DNA from: a virus
Direction: 5' to 3' (one strand)
Length of the DNA stretch: 64,000 nucleotides
Virus record (IMG/VR): IMGVR_UViG_3300036770_003657
Location: 335,797 to 399,796 of that record
Part shown: piece after piece, positions 35,086 to 43,354 of the stretch
How positions within the stretch are numbered: position 1 is the first letter of the stretch
Layout: every line of letters begins with the position of its first letter
Notes under the pieces: model-generated
Databases searched by the model: none
What the model was told of the DNA's origin: nothing
Seen by the model: the letters and a program-made list of their open reading frames with translations, nothing else
Position numbers and translations under genes: made by a program

Positions 35086-36816
35086 AACCTTATATGTATA
35101 GGTCAATGTGCCTTCTTCAAAAGGTTGTTGATCAACACTAAGTGATTGATGTTGGTATGTCAATACAATTTCCTTTTGGTTCTGTATTGAATTTATCTGT
35201 TCTACAGCCCTAAAGATTAATTTTTCATCCTCAGGAGTAATATTTCCAGTAGCGTTAGTAGTTAATCCATACCCTATATATTCATAATCATCGTATAAAT
35301 TAATAATAGGAAGCGTCAAAGTGTTAGCTCTAAAATCTACAATTACTGTAAGAGTTCCTTTTCTTATTCTTCTTGATTTTTCATATATTGCAGGACTACC
35401 TGATGTGGTGTCAAAAGTTTTACTTTGATACAAATAATCTATTTCTATACTCATAGATTCTGGACCAATACCAGTGGTATTGCTCAAAGGAATAGGAAAT
35501 CTTACAAAATTAACAGGATTAGTAGAATAGGTAATCTTTTTTGTTTGGGTAATAAAGTTTTGATTTAATCCATAGCCAGTAAATTCACTAACATATGGTC
35601 TAGTACTTAGACTGTTGGCTCCGTATTTTGATAATTCTTTATGTCTTAAACTGCTATAATCTAAATTAATATTTCCTGGTACGTCAAATTCAATTTGTCC
35701 GTAAGCAGCATTTTGTATTCCACCATATATATTTCCCACACTTAGAAGATTATTGCTAGAACACATATTACTATATCCTTGTCTAATCTTCACAGCCTGT
35801 TTTTCAATATTGTCAAAGAAGCATGATTTTATTAAATTATGTCTAGGACCTTCATTTGAATTTGCAGATCCTAAAACAACACCTTGACTTAGCGTGATAA
35901 ATCGACTTTCTGATATTGAATTTTTATTGATTGGTCTTGAAGCATAAAACCCAATTTTAAAATTTTTAAATGTTACATTATTTATAGAGCATAAATTAGT
36001 ATAGGTAAAAGGTGATAGATCATTTACGTTTCCATTTCTAGGTTCATCAACTCGAAAAGCTATACTATCTATAGCATCTGGAACTACTGCACTTGTTACT
36101 AACGGCCCAATCAGTTCTAGATTACTAAATTCACATTTGGTTACACCGTAAAGATCAAATATTACTGATGGAGTATCAAGATACGATTGAGTTATTGGGT
36201 TTGGTCTAACAATTTCAATAGTTAAATTTGAAATACTTAAATTTCTACATTGATTTACTATCTCAATAGCATTGTTATCATCATGTATACTTTCAAATAC
36301 ATTTCCTGAACCTATGTATTTTAATATAGTATTTCCTTTTCCTGCACCTTGAATTCTAGTAAAGCTTGGTAATTGTACTGTACTATCAAATATAAAAATA
36401 CCTGGACCAATATCTATAACATTTTTACTATCATTTGATGTACCTATGTATAATTTTTCCATTAAAGCATTTAATACATCAGTATTTCTTGATGCATAAC
36501 TTAGGTTATCTCCTTCTAATAATCCAAAGTCATTGGCACTTACTCTATCTTCTAGTCTATCAGTAAAACTTCTAAAGATTCCATTATTTTTATAGGTATA
36601 TCTTCCTAGGCTAAAGATATCACTATTCTCTGTTAAAATTTCAACATTTTCTAATTGACTAGCACTTCCAATAATGGAAGATCCTATATATAACTGTTTG
36701 GTATCTATACACCAAGCGAACTCACCGTTGCTTAACTTGATAGGAAGATCACTACTAGGGCTAGCATCTTTAATATCTCTACGTATTTGTATTTTACTTA
36801 TTTGAACTACGGCCAT
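35077..36816 (-). CDS. Tail spike/fibre with pectate-lyase-like beta-helix
   Basis: 579 residues. N-terminal K-I-Q-I-R-R-D ... S-N-G-E-F-A-W-C-I-D ... Q-L-Y-I-G is the same attachment module as in the giant fibre. It is followed by short S-N-L-T-I, N-N-V-T-F-K-N-F, E-S-R-F-I-T strands of a right-handed beta-helix and a beta-rich C-terminus. It may be a second receptor-binding protein. GATAAATA lies 20 bases before the ATG. Confidence 0.78.
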   Translation of the reverse strand: MAVVQISKIQIRRDIKDASPSSDLPIKLSNGEFAWCIDTKQLYIGSSIIGSASQLENVEILTENSDIFSLGRYTYKNNGIFRSFTDRLEDRVSANDFGLLEGDNLSYASRNTDVLNALMEKLYIGTSNDSKNVIDIGPGIFIFDSTVQLPSFTRIQGAGKGNTILKYIGSGNVFESIHDDNNAIEIVNQCRNLSISNLTIEIVRPNPITQSYLDTPSVIFDLYGVTKCEFSNLELIGPLVTSAVVPDAIDSIAFRVDEPRNGNVNDLSPFTYTNLCSINNVTFKNFKIGFYASRPINKNSISESRFITLSQGVVLGSANSNEGPRHNLIKSCFFDNIEKQAVKIRQGYSNMCSSNNLLSVGNIYGGIQNAAYGQIEFDVPGNINLDYSSLRHKELSKYGANSLSTRPYVSEFTGYGLNQNFITQTKKITYSTNPVNFVRFPIPLSNTTGIGPESMSIEIDYLYQSKTFDTTSGSPAIYEKSRRIRKGTLTVIVDFRANTLTLPIINLYDDYEYIGYGLTTNATGNITPEDEKLIFRAVEQINSIQNQKEIVLTYQHQSLSVDQQPFEEGTLTYTYKVLT

Positions 36817-36835
36817 TGACTTTCCCCTTATCGGG

Positions 36836-36843
36836 TATTTATC
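36836..36843 (-). promoter_or_regulatory. Late-type promoter of the beta-helix tail protein
   Basis: GATAAATA on the minus strand, overlapping the stop of the upstream nuclease gene. Confidence 0.5.
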
Positions 36844-37558
36844 ATAGGCTGGTGTAGTATTGCTCTACCCTATCAAACCAACGATGGCTCCAATAATCAA
36901 AGTCCTTAGCCCCTAGTATAAACTGTTGATATACAGGCTCACCCCATTGTCCAGGACTTGTTTCAGGGGGTCTAACACACATCATAATAACACCTTTACG
37001 TATATCAGTACCATATACAGCATTATGAGCCAGTGCGTAGGCAGTGATCTGTAGGTAATAATCCTCAATCCATTCTAGCTTTTTAGGCTTATTGGTCTGC
37101 TTGAAGTCTAATATACTAGGCTCACCATCATGTAATCCTACGCAATCTGTAGTACCTGCATACATTTCAGGATAGTATAAGGGAACTTCATTGCCCCATA
37201 TTTCATTAATGGCACCAAATCCTTCATCAATTACCTTACGTGCCATTAATAGGCTTTGTTGAGCATATGGGTTACTCACACTGTCCTTGATGCCTTCACC
37301 CTTAATGTAGCGTTCTAGGAAGGTGTGCATCCTTGTGCCACGAGCAGCGGCTTCTGTAGTAATGGCCTGTGCCTGTGCATGTCCCACACGATTACGCCAT
37401 TCCTTCAATGCCTGTTTGGCTTCTTCTGGTTTGGTACGATCAAGTATAGTAGTTACACTGGGTACACGATGTCCATCTGGTGTGGCGTATAAGCGTTTGC
37501 CTGATGATTCATCTCTGGTTAAGTTTTTATATTGGAATTTTTCTATTAGTAGTGTCAT
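36842..37558 (-). CDS. Cas4/RecB-like PD-(D/E)xK exonuclease
   Basis: 238 residues. S-V-T-T-I-L-D opens the fold; A-A-R-G-T-R-M-H-T-F carries the first His; Y-A-G-T-T-D-C-V-G gives the Asp; I-L-D-F-K-Q-T-N gives D-x-K; and Y-L-Q-I-T-A-Y-A gives the Q-x-x-x-Y helix. This set is typical of RecB/Cas4/MGME1-like nucleases in T4-like phages and probably acts in recombination or end processing. No four-Cys cluster is seen. A sigma70-like promoter is directly upstream. Confidence 0.85.
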   Translation of the reverse strand: MTLLIEKFQYKNLTRDESSGKRLYATPDGHRVPSVTTILDRTKPEEAKQALKEWRNRVGHAQAQAITTEAAARGTRMHTFLERYIKGEGIKDSVSNPYAQQSLLMARKVIDEGFGAINEIWGNEVPLYYPEMYAGTTDCVGLHDGEPSILDFKQTNKPKKLEWIEDYYLQITAYALAHNAVYGTDIRKGVIMMCVRPPETSPGQWGEPVYQQFILGAKDFDYWSHRWFDRVEQYYTSL

Positions 37559-37564
37559 TAAGGA

Positions 37565-37592
37565 ATTATAGCAGAAATTTTTATAATGTCAA
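37565..37592 (-). promoter_or_regulatory. Sigma70-like promoter for the Cas4-like nuclease
   Basis: On the minus strand TTGACA (37587-37592), 16-base spacer, TATAAT (37565-37570), just 7 bases before the ATG; a very short leader. Confidence 0.65.
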
Positions 37593-37912
37593 CGTCTTCG
37601 GTTAAGTGCGCTCTTTGCCATACTTTTTGTAAGATTGCCTTTTCCAGGATCACCACCTGACTGTTGTGGTTCTTCACTGGCTCTTGTCTTAAGACGTACA
37701 CCTTGTGGGTCAAAGCTACAAATTTCAGCAAAGCTTGGATTGGCTTCAAAGCGTGGACCAAATTTGCTAGGGCTGTCTATACGTTGCCCTAGCACATTTT
37801 GTGTTATATCTCCAAAAGCGGCCCAGTTAATAACTTCTGGGTTGTCTGCACTATCAGCAGAGTTACGCTTGGCTACTAGTAAATCAAATAACTTATCTTG
37901 GTTTTCAGTTAC
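37589..37912 (-). CDS. -1 frame extension of the upstream gene (probable frameshift product)
   Basis: 107 coding codons in the -1 frame directly after the end of the 314-aa gene. The protein reads sensibly from the junction (F-D-L-L-V-A-K-R-N-S, then V-I-N-W-A-A-F-G-D-I, then a basic, R-R-R end). There is no ATG, GTG or TTG start before a GTG 44 codons in. The junction is a run of nine A then G right before the TAA, a slippery A-AAA-AAG type site. Reading: programmed -1 frameshift giving a 421-aa fusion, or a homopolymer sequencing error joining one gene. Confidence 0.6.
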   Translation of the reverse strand, partial: VTENQDKLFDLLVAKRNSADSADNPEVINWAAFGDITQNVLGQRIDSPSKFGPRFEANPSFAEICSFDPQGVRLKTRASEEPQQSGGDPGKGNLTKSMAKSALNRRR

Positions 37913-38853
37913 TTTTTTTTTGTAAGTATGGCAGCAAGTCTACGGCTATAAGCAGCAGTTTCTCTCATAGCACGACCTGCTGGTTCCGCTGCCCCTGCTG
38001 CACCAAGTTCATCTTCCATACCTGCTGCTGCTTCTGGAGCACCTACTTCTGGAGCACCCATACCACCCATACCCATGCCTGCGCCACCTGGAGCTTCTGT
38101 GCCTGTTAATACTGCTACTGCCTGTGCTAGTGCTTGACGATTTTTCTCTAAGGCCAAATATATTTCATCTAGAGCAGGACGAACTGTTTGTTCAAAACTG
38201 CTACTAATATCGGTGCCCATCTCATCTCTTATAGAGTCTAATAAGTCTAACATGGCTTCGGACTTCATGCTTGCTACATCCTCTAGCCAGCCTGTGATAC
38301 GATCTGTCATGTCCTTAGCGGCCATGATTAACTCTGCCTTTTCTTCTTCGCCTTCTGTTAACATAAGGTCACGTACTACACCTTTAGCACTGGTCTCATC
38401 TAGGTCGTAACGAATGATTAGTTCACTAATGATTTCCTCGCCAGCATCACGTTCCATCATAAGACGTTGACGAGCATTGGTAGTCCATTGTTGTGGTAGT
38501 TTATGACTGCGTAGTCTACGCTGTGCCATATGATATTCTTTTAAGTTCTTTGCCTTGCGCTCTTTCTTTGCCTTCTTGTCTTTATCTTCTTCGCCTTTCA
38601 TTTCACGCTCAGCAATTTCTTGATTAATTACATCAAGCATTCTTTGATTCTTTTGGTATCTGTGATCACCTAATACACTGTCATAACTGTTGCTACTTTC
38701 AAATTGGCTTTGACTAGTACGTAGTTTATTACGAGCATCATGTAGTTGCTCCATTGTAAACTTTTCTAAGACTAGTTTATATCCAAACTGTTTACCTAGG
38801 TTTTCGTTTAATTTACGACTTGTAATGGGTTTTTGAAGATCATTGATATTCAT
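37909..38853 (-). CDS. Conserved phage structural-type protein (314 aa)
   Basis: Starts M-N-I-N-D-L-Q-K-P-I-T-S-R-K-L. Helical and highly charged in the first 250 residues with K/E-rich coiled coil, then a Gly/Ala/Met-rich low-complexity section (about 255-295) and a basic end T-K-K-K. Similar proteins are found in marine T4-like phages in the structural block. It may continue by -1 frameshift into a 107-aa tail. GATAAATA lies 23 bases upstream. Confidence 0.75.
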   Translation of the reverse strand: MNINDLQKPITSRKLNENLGKQFGYKLVLEKFTMEQLHDARNKLRTSQSQFESSNSYDSVLGDHRYQKNQRMLDVINQEIAEREMKGEEDKDKKAKKERKAKNLKEYHMAQRRLRSHKLPQQWTTNARQRLMMERDAGEEIISELIIRYDLDETSAKGVVRDLMLTEGEEEKAELIMAAKDMTDRITGWLEDVASMKSEAMLDLLDSIRDEMGTDISSSFEQTVRPALDEIYLALEKNRQALAQAVAVLTGTEAPGGAGMGMGGMGAPEVGAPEAAAGMEDELGAAGAAEPAGRAMRETAAYSRRLAAILTKKK

Positions 38854-38875
38854 ACCGAGTTCCTAATATTTAAGA

Positions 38876-38883
38876 TATTTATC
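38876..38883 (-). promoter_or_regulatory. Late-type promoter of the 314-aa gene
   Basis: GATAAATA on the minus strand in the last codons of the preceding gene. Confidence 0.45.
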
Positions 38884-39319
38884 TAAATGAGTGATTAAAC
38901 GCCTGCGTTATTTCGTTGCGATACCACTGGCTTCTGTCTCTGGATTGCTCATATCTCCATAAGAACACATCCCTTTTAACTTCATCTTTGGTCTTGCCAA
39001 ATAATTCTTTAAAATGTACGCTGTCTGTATAACTACTCCAATAACGTTGATCTAGGTCTTTGGTTCTACTTAGTTCCATTATTCTATTATGTTTGTGCTG
39101 TTTAGCCGCTATTAATGCGCTGCTTTTTAAGTAGAAGGTGTATATGCTGTTCTTATAGCGTTTACCGTGTTGTATAAGATCCCATTGGCCATTACGATTT
39201 TTTCTTATTACATAGTTATAATAGCCTACACTGCCATCACTTAGTACCACTGTGGGCATAATGTTTTTAACTTCACCAAGTAATCGTTCAAACCTTTTAA
39301 CTGCTTTATCTATTGACAT
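38879..39319 (-). CDS. Conserved phage hypothetical
   Basis: 146 residues from the ATG at 39319; AAAGG about 10 bases upstream. Two parts: G-Y-Y-N-Y-V-I-R-K-N-R-N-G-Q-W-D-L strands and then a Lys/Arg-rich helix; ends near N-H-S-F-R. No family is recognised. It overlaps the end of the 67-aa gene. Confidence 0.65.
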   Translation of the reverse strand: MSIDKAVKRFERLLGEVKNIMPTVVLSDGSVGYYNYVIRKNRNGQWDLIQHGKRYKNSIYTFYLKSSALIAAKQHKHNRIMELSRTKDLDQRYWSSYTDSVHFKELFGKTKDEVKRDVFLWRYEQSRDRSQWYRNEITQAFNHSFR

Positions 39320-39509
39320 TGGCCACAACCTTTGGATTAACCTCACCTATCTTGATCAGTAGGCTTTTACGTATTAGGCCTTCTGCTACTTGCTGATCTC
39401 GCTCAGGTAACATACTTAGCAGAGTAGGCCTAGTCAGCTTGGTCAATAAGGCACGCTCCTCATTAGTTGTCCAAATTTCAAAACTACGTACTAGTTCGTT
39501 TATTTTCAT
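39306..39509 (-). CDS. Small protein with capsid-targeting-like N-terminus
   Basis: 67 residues starting M-K-I-N-E-L-V-R-S-F-E, followed by helices rich in L and R (L-T-K-L-T-R-P-T-L-L). The N-terminus resembles T4 capsid-targeting sequences, so it may be packaged in the head. Coupled to the upstream gene by a 4-base overlap. Confidence 0.6.
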   Translation of the reverse strand: MKINELVRSFEIWTTNEERALLTKLTRPTLLSMLPERDQQVAEGLIRKSLLIKIGEVNPKVVANVNR

Positions 39510-40390
39510 AGTCCAGCTAATTTTTTAAGGTTGATAACATCCTGGCTTTGATTAGTATTGGCCTTTGGCTGTATGTTAGATACTCTGCGGGCTAGTGCGA
39601 CTATATCATTGGTCTCGCCGACAAATTTTTTGTCCTGTGTAATCTGTTGCATGGCCTTACGCATCATGGCCTTCTCTCTATTCTTATCGTTATAGCCTGT
39701 AGGCACATAATCTTCACGAGGTAAGCCCTGTTGGAATTTAGCAAAGGCTCTTGGATCAACTCCCATACGTTGAGCACTGGCATCTGTGCCCATTAAATGT
39801 GCTATATCATCTGGATCAGCTGCTTGTCCAACCATTTTAGTAATTCCCTTTTGACCGTTATTAAAAGGAGTATCTGTAGATATAGATGCGTTTTTGTTTA
39901 CTCTATAAGTACCACCGGTGTGTACAGGTTGTCCTTGAGCATTTTTAGTCATTGACATATCTATAGGCCCGGCTTGATATCTATCCGTAGTGTTACCTGC
40001 CTTATCAGTCCTTCTACTCAATCCTGCTATTGGTGTAGTTGCTTGGGGCTCATCAAATATTTCCTCTGTTGCTGCTTGATCCTGTGGTTTAGGATTAGGA
40101 GTTAATGGGCTTCCTGGCTGACTGGGAGCATCCGTTCCACCAGCCATGTTTACTTCACTGCCTGGCTGTAATTGCGGCATTGGTGATGGTGCATTTGGAT
40201 CAGCTGTAGGGTTTACCATTACGCCTTGTGGCCCTTGCTGTATAGTGTTAGGATTTTTACTAGGATCAAATGTAGTCTGTGTTTGGGGATTATTAGGATC
40301 CTGTAGTGTTACCTTATTAGGCGTAGCCTGTATTACCTTCATCTTAGTCATTTGCTGAGGTTGTTGCCCAGTTACTTCAAATATTTTCAT
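39506..40390 (-). CDS. P/Q/T-rich protein with capsid-targeting-like N-terminus
   Basis: 294 residues: M-K-I-F-E-V-T-G start, then about 120 residues of low-complexity P, Q, N, T, and a folded C-terminal half (G-G-T-Y-R-V-N-K-N-A, R-V-S-N-I-Q-P-K). Likely an internal or scaffold-associated protein. It overlaps the nucleotidyltransferase gene. Confidence 0.6.
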   Translation of the reverse strand: MKIFEVTGQQPQQMTKMKVIQATPNKVTLQDPNNPQTQTTFDPSKNPNTIQQGPQGVMVNPTADPNAPSPMPQLQPGSEVNMAGGTDAPSQPGSPLTPNPKPQDQAATEEIFDEPQATTPIAGLSRRTDKAGNTTDRYQAGPIDMSMTKNAQGQPVHTGGTYRVNKNASISTDTPFNNGQKGITKMVGQAADPDDIAHLMGTDASAQRMGVDPRAFAKFQQGLPREDYVPTGYNDKNREKAMMRKAMQQITQDKKFVGETNDIVALARRVSNIQPKANTNQSQDVINLKKLAGL

Positions 40391-41087
40391 CGTTCATCTC
40401 CAGGCTTAAACCGCCAGCCTCTAATTTACTTATATGATTTCGTAGCTTTTCAATAAGACCTTTGGCACGTAATACCTTAAATGCTACATTCTCTACACCT
40501 AACTCACCTGTTTGGCTCAGTCCATGTTGACGCATCTTTCTAATATCATCATAGACATTTTGTACAGCATTGATATCTTTACTCTTTAGGGCCAGTTTAA
40601 TTTTACCCTTAAAATGTTTGTACTTTTCACCGACCAGTTGTCTATCTAAATTATCATGCACTGCTTGTGGAGTCTTAAGCCAACGATCATCTAGTATGCT
40701 ATATATTCCTGCACTAGTATGAGGCTGTTCGCTGTCCTGTACATATACTTCTACATCAATACCTTTGACTTGAATATCATAGGTAAAATTGTACAAGTTC
40801 TTCTTAGCATCAAATAGCTGCTTATATACTTCCTTGCGCTCGGGGTCGATGTCAACGATTAGGTGTAGGTCAATATCACTAGCACGACTATAAGTATACC
40901 CTGCATTACTGCCGCTTATGGTTATATCTTGTAAGTTAAGAGGTTTAATATCTATAAAGTTAATAAAGTTACGAGCTATTTTTAGTAATAGATATCTTAC
41001 TTCTGGCTTGAGTTTACCTTTACGCCATAGTTTACTGTTAAGTCTATTATGAAATATGACTGCTGTACTGACCAGGTCTTCGTGCAT
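40377..41087 (-). CDS. Predicted nucleotidyltransferase-fold protein
   Basis: 236 residues. I-S-G-S-N-A-G-Y-T-Y-S-R-A-S-D-I-D-L-H-L-I-V-D is a pol-beta-type motif (G-S, D-x-D), with a later D-V-E-V-Y for the third acid. The C-terminus is helical. Related phage proteins exist; the substrate (nucleotide transfer to RNA, protein or other) is unknown. GATAAATA ends 4 bases ahead of the ATG. Confidence 0.75.
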   Translation of the reverse strand: MHEDLVSTAVIFHNRLNSKLWRKGKLKPEVRYLLLKIARNFINFIDIKPLNLQDITISGSNAGYTYSRASDIDLHLIVDIDPERKEVYKQLFDAKKNLYNFTYDIQVKGIDVEVYVQDSEQPHTSAGIYSILDDRWLKTPQAVHDNLDRQLVGEKYKHFKGKIKLALKSKDINAVQNVYDDIRKMRQHGLSQTGELGVENVAFKVLRAKGLIEKLRNHISKLEAGGLSLEMNDENI

Positions 41088-41091
41088 TCCA

Positions 41092-41099
41092 TATTTATC
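41092..41099 (-). promoter_or_regulatory. Late-type element next to the nucleotidyltransferase gene
   Basis: GATAAATA on the minus strand; the spacing would give a near-leaderless mRNA. Confidence 0.35.
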
Positions 41100-41490
41100 T
41101 TAACATTTCAAAACTAATGTTGACACCAGGCATCCATAAAGCTGGTGTACAATCAACTGTTTCTGTAAGGTTAGGTATATAAGGAACTAGTTTAAAGTCC
41201 TTTTTAAGCAGAGCGACATCATCATGTTCTTCTAAGAATACAAACTCCATTTCAACACGCCATTCAAATAGCCAAATATTGCTAAGTTTTTTTCCTACCA
41301 TACCGTATGTTTCAGGTATACCAATAATCACTTTAGGATCATGATCAAATTGGATGTTCGATCTCATTCCAATGGTATTGAGTAATGTGTCAAAGTTTTG
41401 TTGTTGGCTTCGAGCCTGTTCTTTGCCTTCTTCGTTACGATATTGTTTTGTATGGCTAATGTCTACAGTGGTATAAAGTCTATATTGCAT
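41095..41490 (-). CDS. Conserved phage hypothetical (131 aa)
   Basis: Starts M-Q-Y-R-L-Y-T-T-V-D-I-S-H-T-K, includes Q-Q-N-F-D-T-L-L-N-T-I-G-M-R-S-N and strand-rich W-R-V-E-M-E-F-V-F-L. Mixed alpha/beta, soluble. It resembles conserved proteins in the structural region of marine myoviruses; role unknown. Confidence 0.65.
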   Translation of the reverse strand: MQYRLYTTVDISHTKQYRNEEGKEQARSQQQNFDTLLNTIGMRSNIQFDHDPKVIIGIPETYGMVGKKLSNIWLFEWRVEMEFVFLEEHDDVALLKKDFKLVPYIPNLTETVDCTPALWMPGVNISFEMLR

Positions 41491-41509
41491 CCACTATTTA
41501 CTACGTAGA

Positions 41510-41875
41510 TTATTTTCCCATTATCATCTTGATTATATTGTCACCATGAGCACCTACCCAACCAATAACAATAGCAGCGCCGCTTATAATGTATACCCAC
41601 TTCATCTTAAATTGTTCTAGGCTACTGATCTTTTTACTTAGAGCACGATCTGCTTCATCCTGTTCAAGTTTACGCTGGTCCAATTTTTGATAAAAGGCAT
41701 TACGATTAACTTCGTACTTTTCTTCCATGTCATCAAGCTTCTTCATCATGGTCTCATGATTATCCTTGATACTAGTTTTAGTATCTTTTACGTCCTGCTT
41801 GATGTCATCTACTTTTTCATTTAAGTGTTCGACTTTCGTCTCCACAACACCCATTCTTTCTTCCATGGTAGGCAT
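41510..41875 (-). CDS. Coiled-coil protein with C-terminal membrane anchor (XhlA-like)
   Basis: 121 residues: a long N-terminal coiled coil (E-T-K-V-E-H-L-N-E-K-V-D-D-I-K-Q) and one C-terminal transmembrane helix (W-V-Y-I-I-S-G-A-A-I-V-I-G-W-V). Shape and motif resemble haemolysin XhlA, a holin-associated protein. A lysis accessory role is possible. Confidence 0.65.
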   Translation of the reverse strand: MPTMEERMGVVETKVEHLNEKVDDIKQDVKDTKTSIKDNHETMMKKLDDMEEKYEVNRNAFYQKLDQRKLEQDEADRALSKKISSLEQFKMKWVYIISGAAIVIGWVGAHGDNIIKMIMGK

Positions 41876-41903
41876 ATGGTAACCTCTTTAATTGTTCTCC
41901 AAA

Positions 41904-41911
41904 TATTTATA
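41904..41911 (-). promoter_or_regulatory. Perfect late-type promoter of the XhlA-like gene
   Basis: TATAAATA on the minus strand, 29 bases before the ATG, between the terminator and the gene. Confidence 0.55.
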
Positions 41912-41956
41912 ATGGTGATAGACAAAAGTTTTATACGCATAAAAGTTTTTTAAACA

Positions 41957-41981
41957 AATAAAAAGGGCTCCGAAGAGCCCT
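41957..41981 (-). terminator. Strong intrinsic terminator with UUCG loop
   Basis: Minus-strand stem AGGGCTC / GAGCCCT closing TTCG, followed by a T run. It ends the single-gene unit 42016-42489. Confidence 0.9.
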
Positions 41982-42015
41982 AGTTTCCCATCCCGAATGA
42001 GAATTTTAAATCTTA

Positions 42016-42489
42016 TTATACACCTAGTAGAGTTGTTAGTCTAGCTACAGTTAGTGTACCGTCTACAACTGTGACTTCATCACCAACGATTCCATCTACA
42101 CCACCACCAGCACCACTGCTGTAACCATCATCAATATAGTCATCTAACTCACCTGTGCCACCTAATGCTCTATTGGCACGACGTGCAATAATGTTTGCAT
42201 CTAATGCGTGTGCATCACCAACAAAGATCATTTGAGTTGATGTTACTGGACTACCAATACGCTTGAATTCAAGCAATGCGCCTGTAGTACCAAACTCTTG
42301 AGCTAGTTTTTCTAAATTACTAGCAATACCGCCTGTGCCTAGATCACCGTTATATGTGATTAACCATGGGCGAATTTGTAAATGATCATATAGTGTACCT
42401 GGTACTTGACCAATACCATTTTGTCTACCTGTTACTAGGCCGGGTGTTCCTGGAAATCCTTCCTCGGCCCACATTTTCATTTCTGGCAT
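42016..42489 (-). CDS. Small Gly-rich structural-type protein, own transcription unit
   Basis: 157 residues. Aromatic and Gly-rich N-terminus (G-F-P-G-T-P-G-L-V-T-G-R-Q-N), middle A-R-R-A-N-R-A-L-G-G-T-G, acidic Gly-rich hinge, and a C-terminal V-V-D-G-T-L-T-V-A-R-L. It has a GATAAATA promoter, a CCCGT/ACGGG leader hairpin, a very strong CGAGGAG site and a UUCG terminator, all signs of high late expression. A head decoration or tail protein is likely; no family is recognised. Confidence 0.72.
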   Translation of the reverse strand: MPEMKMWAEEGFPGTPGLVTGRQNGIGQVPGTLYDHLQIRPWLITYNGDLGTGGIASNLEKLAQEFGTTGALLEFKRIGSPVTSTQMIFVGDAHALDANIIARRANRALGGTGELDDYIDDGYSSGAGGGVDGIVGDEVTVVDGTLTVARLTTLLGV

Positions 42490-42539
42490 AATATTCTCCT
42501 CGTTGCCTTTGCCCGTTAACTCTACGGGACTTGTAAATT

Positions 42540-42547
42540 TATTTATC
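42540..42547 (-). promoter_or_regulatory. Late-type promoter with leader hairpin
   Basis: GATAAATA on the minus strand 51 bases before the ATG; a 5-bp hairpin lies at 42512-42528 in the leader. Confidence 0.5.
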
Positions 42548-42589
42548 GAATTTTGGAAAAACTAACCAGATAGGGTAGATTTTGGTAGT

Positions 42590-42850
42590 TTAAGATTTTA
42601 CCTTACGGCTCTCGTGTACTTTACCCATACCACGTTTGAACTTATCACTGTCACCACTACGTATAGCGTTGATAAAGCGTCTTTCTAATTCAGTAGCAGT
42701 TTCTAAATCATAGTTTTCACGTATGAGTTTGAGAAGATTGATAGCACTGGCTACTAGGTTTACACCTTTAGTCTCTATAAGGTGGTCCTTATTTCTTATT
42801 AAACTAATTTCGTTAAGCTCTTCTAAGATACTTCTAGTGCTTTTTTTCAT
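42590..42850 (-). CDS. Conserved phage hypothetical (86 aa)
   Basis: Starts M-K-K-S-T-R-S-I-L-E-E-L-N-E-I. Helical, then E-L-E-R-R-F-I-N-A-I-R-S-G-D and a basic end. It is typical of small proteins in the late region of marine T4-like phages. Function unknown. Confidence 0.65.
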   Translation of the reverse strand: MKKSTRSILEELNEISLIRNKDHLIETKGVNLVASAINLLKLIRENYDLETATELERRFINAIRSGDSDKFKRGMGKVHESRKVKS

Positions 42851-42881
42851 AGCATCCTCTCACCTTTTATTTATAGTTGAC

Positions 42882-42911
42882 TTGACACCCATACTAATAG
42901 TTTATTATAAT
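42882..42911 (+). promoter_or_regulatory. Sigma70-like promoter of the microprotein operon
   Basis: TTGACA (42882-42887), 18-base spacer, TATAAT (42906-42911). The region 42851-42963 between divergent genes holds this promoter and leader. Confidence 0.75.
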
Positions 42912-42963
42912 GCTGCATTGCCACATAAATACACATATAGACATATACACATGGAGAATAACA

Positions 42964-43137
42964 ATGACTATTTCCTCTTTCATGCTCAATATCCTTGAGC
43001 GTCTGGTAGAAATGTTTCCAAAGGATGGTTACCAAAGTCGTTTGGAACGTTATCTTAGTACCAAAAGCATTACCGATGCTGCAACTCTTGACACATACAT
43101 CAAAGAGTTTGAATATAAATCTCACAAGGACAATTAA
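42964..43137 (+). CDS. 57-aa microprotein (early operon gene 1)
   Basis: ATG at 42964 is preceded by GGAG 7 bases upstream; earlier in-frame starts lie in the leader. Helical: F-M-L-N-I-L-E-R-L-V-E-M-F-P, then Y-Q-S-R-L-E-R-Y-L-S-T-K-S. The second half resembles short DUF-type helical hairpins. Function unknown. Its host-type promoter suggests early expression. Confidence 0.65.
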   Translation: MTISSFMLNILERLVEMFPKDGYQSRLERYLSTKSITDAATLDTYIKEFEYKSHKDN

Positions 43138-43138
43138 A

Positions 43139-43249
43139 ATGATCTCAATTATTACATCAATCGCATATCGTATTTTTAAGGCATTAGAGCAGAGTGGGCA
43201 AGCTCGTGCTCGTAGATACCTCAGTTTACATAAAGGAACTTGGCAATGA
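43139..43249 (+). CDS. 36-aa basic microprotein
   Basis: M-I-S-I-I-T-S-I-A-Y-R-I-F-K-A-L-E then Q-A-R-A-R-R-Y-L-S-L-H. Amphipathic N-terminus and basic C-terminus, loosely like DUF1127 peptides. It overlaps the next gene (ATGA). Confidence 0.55.
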   Translation: MISIITSIAYRIFKALEQSGQARARRYLSLHKGTWQ

Positions 43250-43353
43250 AAATTATTAACTTACTAAGAGAAGTCTTATGCCAGGCCTTACTAGCTAGCC
43301 ATCTTACTCGTAGAGGACGTTGGCAAAGTGCTGTTCGTCTAATGGGGAAATAA
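43246..43353 (+). CDS. 35-aa basic microprotein
   Basis: M-K-I-I-N-L-L-R-E-V-L-C-Q-A-L-L-A-S-H-L-T-R-R-G-R-W-Q-S-A-V-R-L-M-G-K. The same layout as the gene before it: hydrophobic front and Arg-rich rear, suggesting a related pair. Confidence 0.55.
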   Translation: MKIINLLREVLCQALLASHLTRRGRWQSAVRLMGK

Positions 43354-43354
43354 T

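Noticed and set aside
37589-37795. A separate 68-aa gene starting at the GTG
   Set aside because: The same frame reads on upstream for 40 sensible codons to the slippery site, so a frameshift extension or sequencing error is the better explanation.
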